Below are positions 63,561-64,000 of a DNA stretch of 64,000 bases, one piece after another. The stretch is taken from the NCBI GenBank assembly GCA_024364735.1, contig JAGFNQ010004018.1, forward strand, positions 144,200 to 208,199, in the 5' to 3' direction. A program made the position numbers and the translations under genes. The notes under the pieces were generated by a model. That model did not search any database. It saw nothing but the letters and a program-made list of their open reading frames with translations, and was not told where the DNA came from. The stretch is from Boesenbergia rotunda (Eukaryota > Streptophyta > Magnoliopsida > Zingiberales > Zingiberaceae). How positions within the stretch are numbered: position 1 is the stretch's first letter; every line of letters starts with the position of its first letter.

Positions 63561-64000
63561 GCCAACAACAAGAACCCTTGTGTAGGGTTGGGTTTAAAAC
63601 CTCAAGTGTTTGTTTTATGTATTGTCATGATATAAGGGAGATGGAGGGTATTTATGTGAATGTTTCACATGGCCTAGAGACCATATAGGTTTCGGCCAAG
63701 TACCCTAATAGGGTGGAATGTTAGGACTCATTTCAAGTAAGGGCCCCAAATGGCCTTATGGTAAGGTATGGTTGGTGTATAACAATTGATTTGGGGATTT
63801 TAATGGAAATTTTTCCATGCCCCATGGCCTTGAAGTTTCGGCCAAGATCAAGATTAGGGTTAAAGGATTAGGGTTGGCCTTAAGTAGGGGATCAAATGGT
63901 TCCTATGGCCTAGTATGTATGTATGGGATGTTGGTTGGGAAGTCATGTGAAGTTTCATGGACCTAGGGTTCCTTGGGGACTTTCGGCCAAGGGCATAACC

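Larger units (their letters stand above)
59518..64000 (+). mobile_element. Gypsy-K, internally deleted chromovirus with acidic ORF (runs off window)
   Basis: PBS (59518-59531), then an acidic repeat ORF (59892-60602), an integrase-chromodomain frame (60834-62180), PPT and the start of a 3' LTR (62215 to window end). There is no 5' LTR: the PBS is fused to an E-family LTR fragment. Gag zinc knuckle, protease, RT and RNase H are absent. Confidence 0.85.
62215..64000 (+). repeat. 3' LTR of Gypsy-K (incomplete)
   Basis: Starts TGTAACGACCCGG. An antisense A/B-box module is at 62543-62596 and a TATA box at 62695-62700, followed by a CT-rich leader. A tandem repeat of about 183 bp occupies 63100-63560. 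The LTR is not closed within the window. Confidence 0.88.

Overview
This 64-kb window looks like nuclear DNA from a flowering plant with a large, repeat-rich genome, probably a monocot (low confidence; no host gene is available to place it). The evidence is that essentially every base belongs to LTR retrotransposons of plant-type lineages: Ty1-copia elements, including Sirevirus-like ones, and Ty3-gypsy chromoviruses of the Tekay/Del type. I see no convincing host gene, rRNA, CRISPR array or bacterial-type feature. Nearly all retroelement genes are broken by stops, frameshifts or nested insertions. I use letters A to K for the element families.

Layout. 1-9465: Copia-A1, minus strand, both LTRs present (the left one is cut by the window edge), with decayed gag-pol. 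9466-10147: fragment of an inverted B-family LTR. 10148-16115: element C, minus strand, a deletion derivative with gag zinc knuckles and an 11-residue repeat but no pol. 16116-19957: Copia-D, plus strand, a broken pol interrupted by a solo LTR (17641-18580). 19994-20602: E-family LTR fragment. 20603-27536: element F, plus strand, both LTRs, gag, no pol, and a 3' accessory ORF. 27543-29870: 5' LTR and gag of a B-family element. 29874-40351: Copia-A material in the order RNase H, LTR, PBS, leader, gag, pol, with a solo gypsy LTR (34959-37094, TSD CACCA) inside gag. An ambiguous base lies at 40352.

40353-47786: Gypsy-G, with almost complete gag-pol and a right LTR but only 11 bases of a left LTR. 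47787-51762: 3' half of element H, with a homologue of the F accessory ORF and a palindrome-rich LTR. 51763-53565: tail and LTR of element I. 53566-58640: element J on the minus strand, inserted in the I LTR and itself carrying a solo LTR (53681-55110, TSD GTTTT). 58640-59517: a second E-family LTR fragment. 59518-64000: Gypsy-K, in which gag to RNase H is replaced by an acidic repeat ORF while an unbroken integrase-chromodomain frame remains.

The retained genes would once have worked together in the usual way: gag forms the particle, protease cuts the polyprotein, RT/RNase H makes cDNA primed by initiator tRNA-Met at the TGGTATCAGAG-type PBS, and integrase inserts it. Elements C and F lack pol and would depend on pol supplied by others. 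The most interesting signals are non-coding. They are palindrome clusters placed before the TATA box with paired changes in both arms, a triple-hairpin block shared by several Copia LTRs, and antisense tRNA-like A/B-box modules at matching positions in three gypsy LTRs. The shared 3' accessory ORF and the acidic ORF of Gypsy-K are the best coding candidates.
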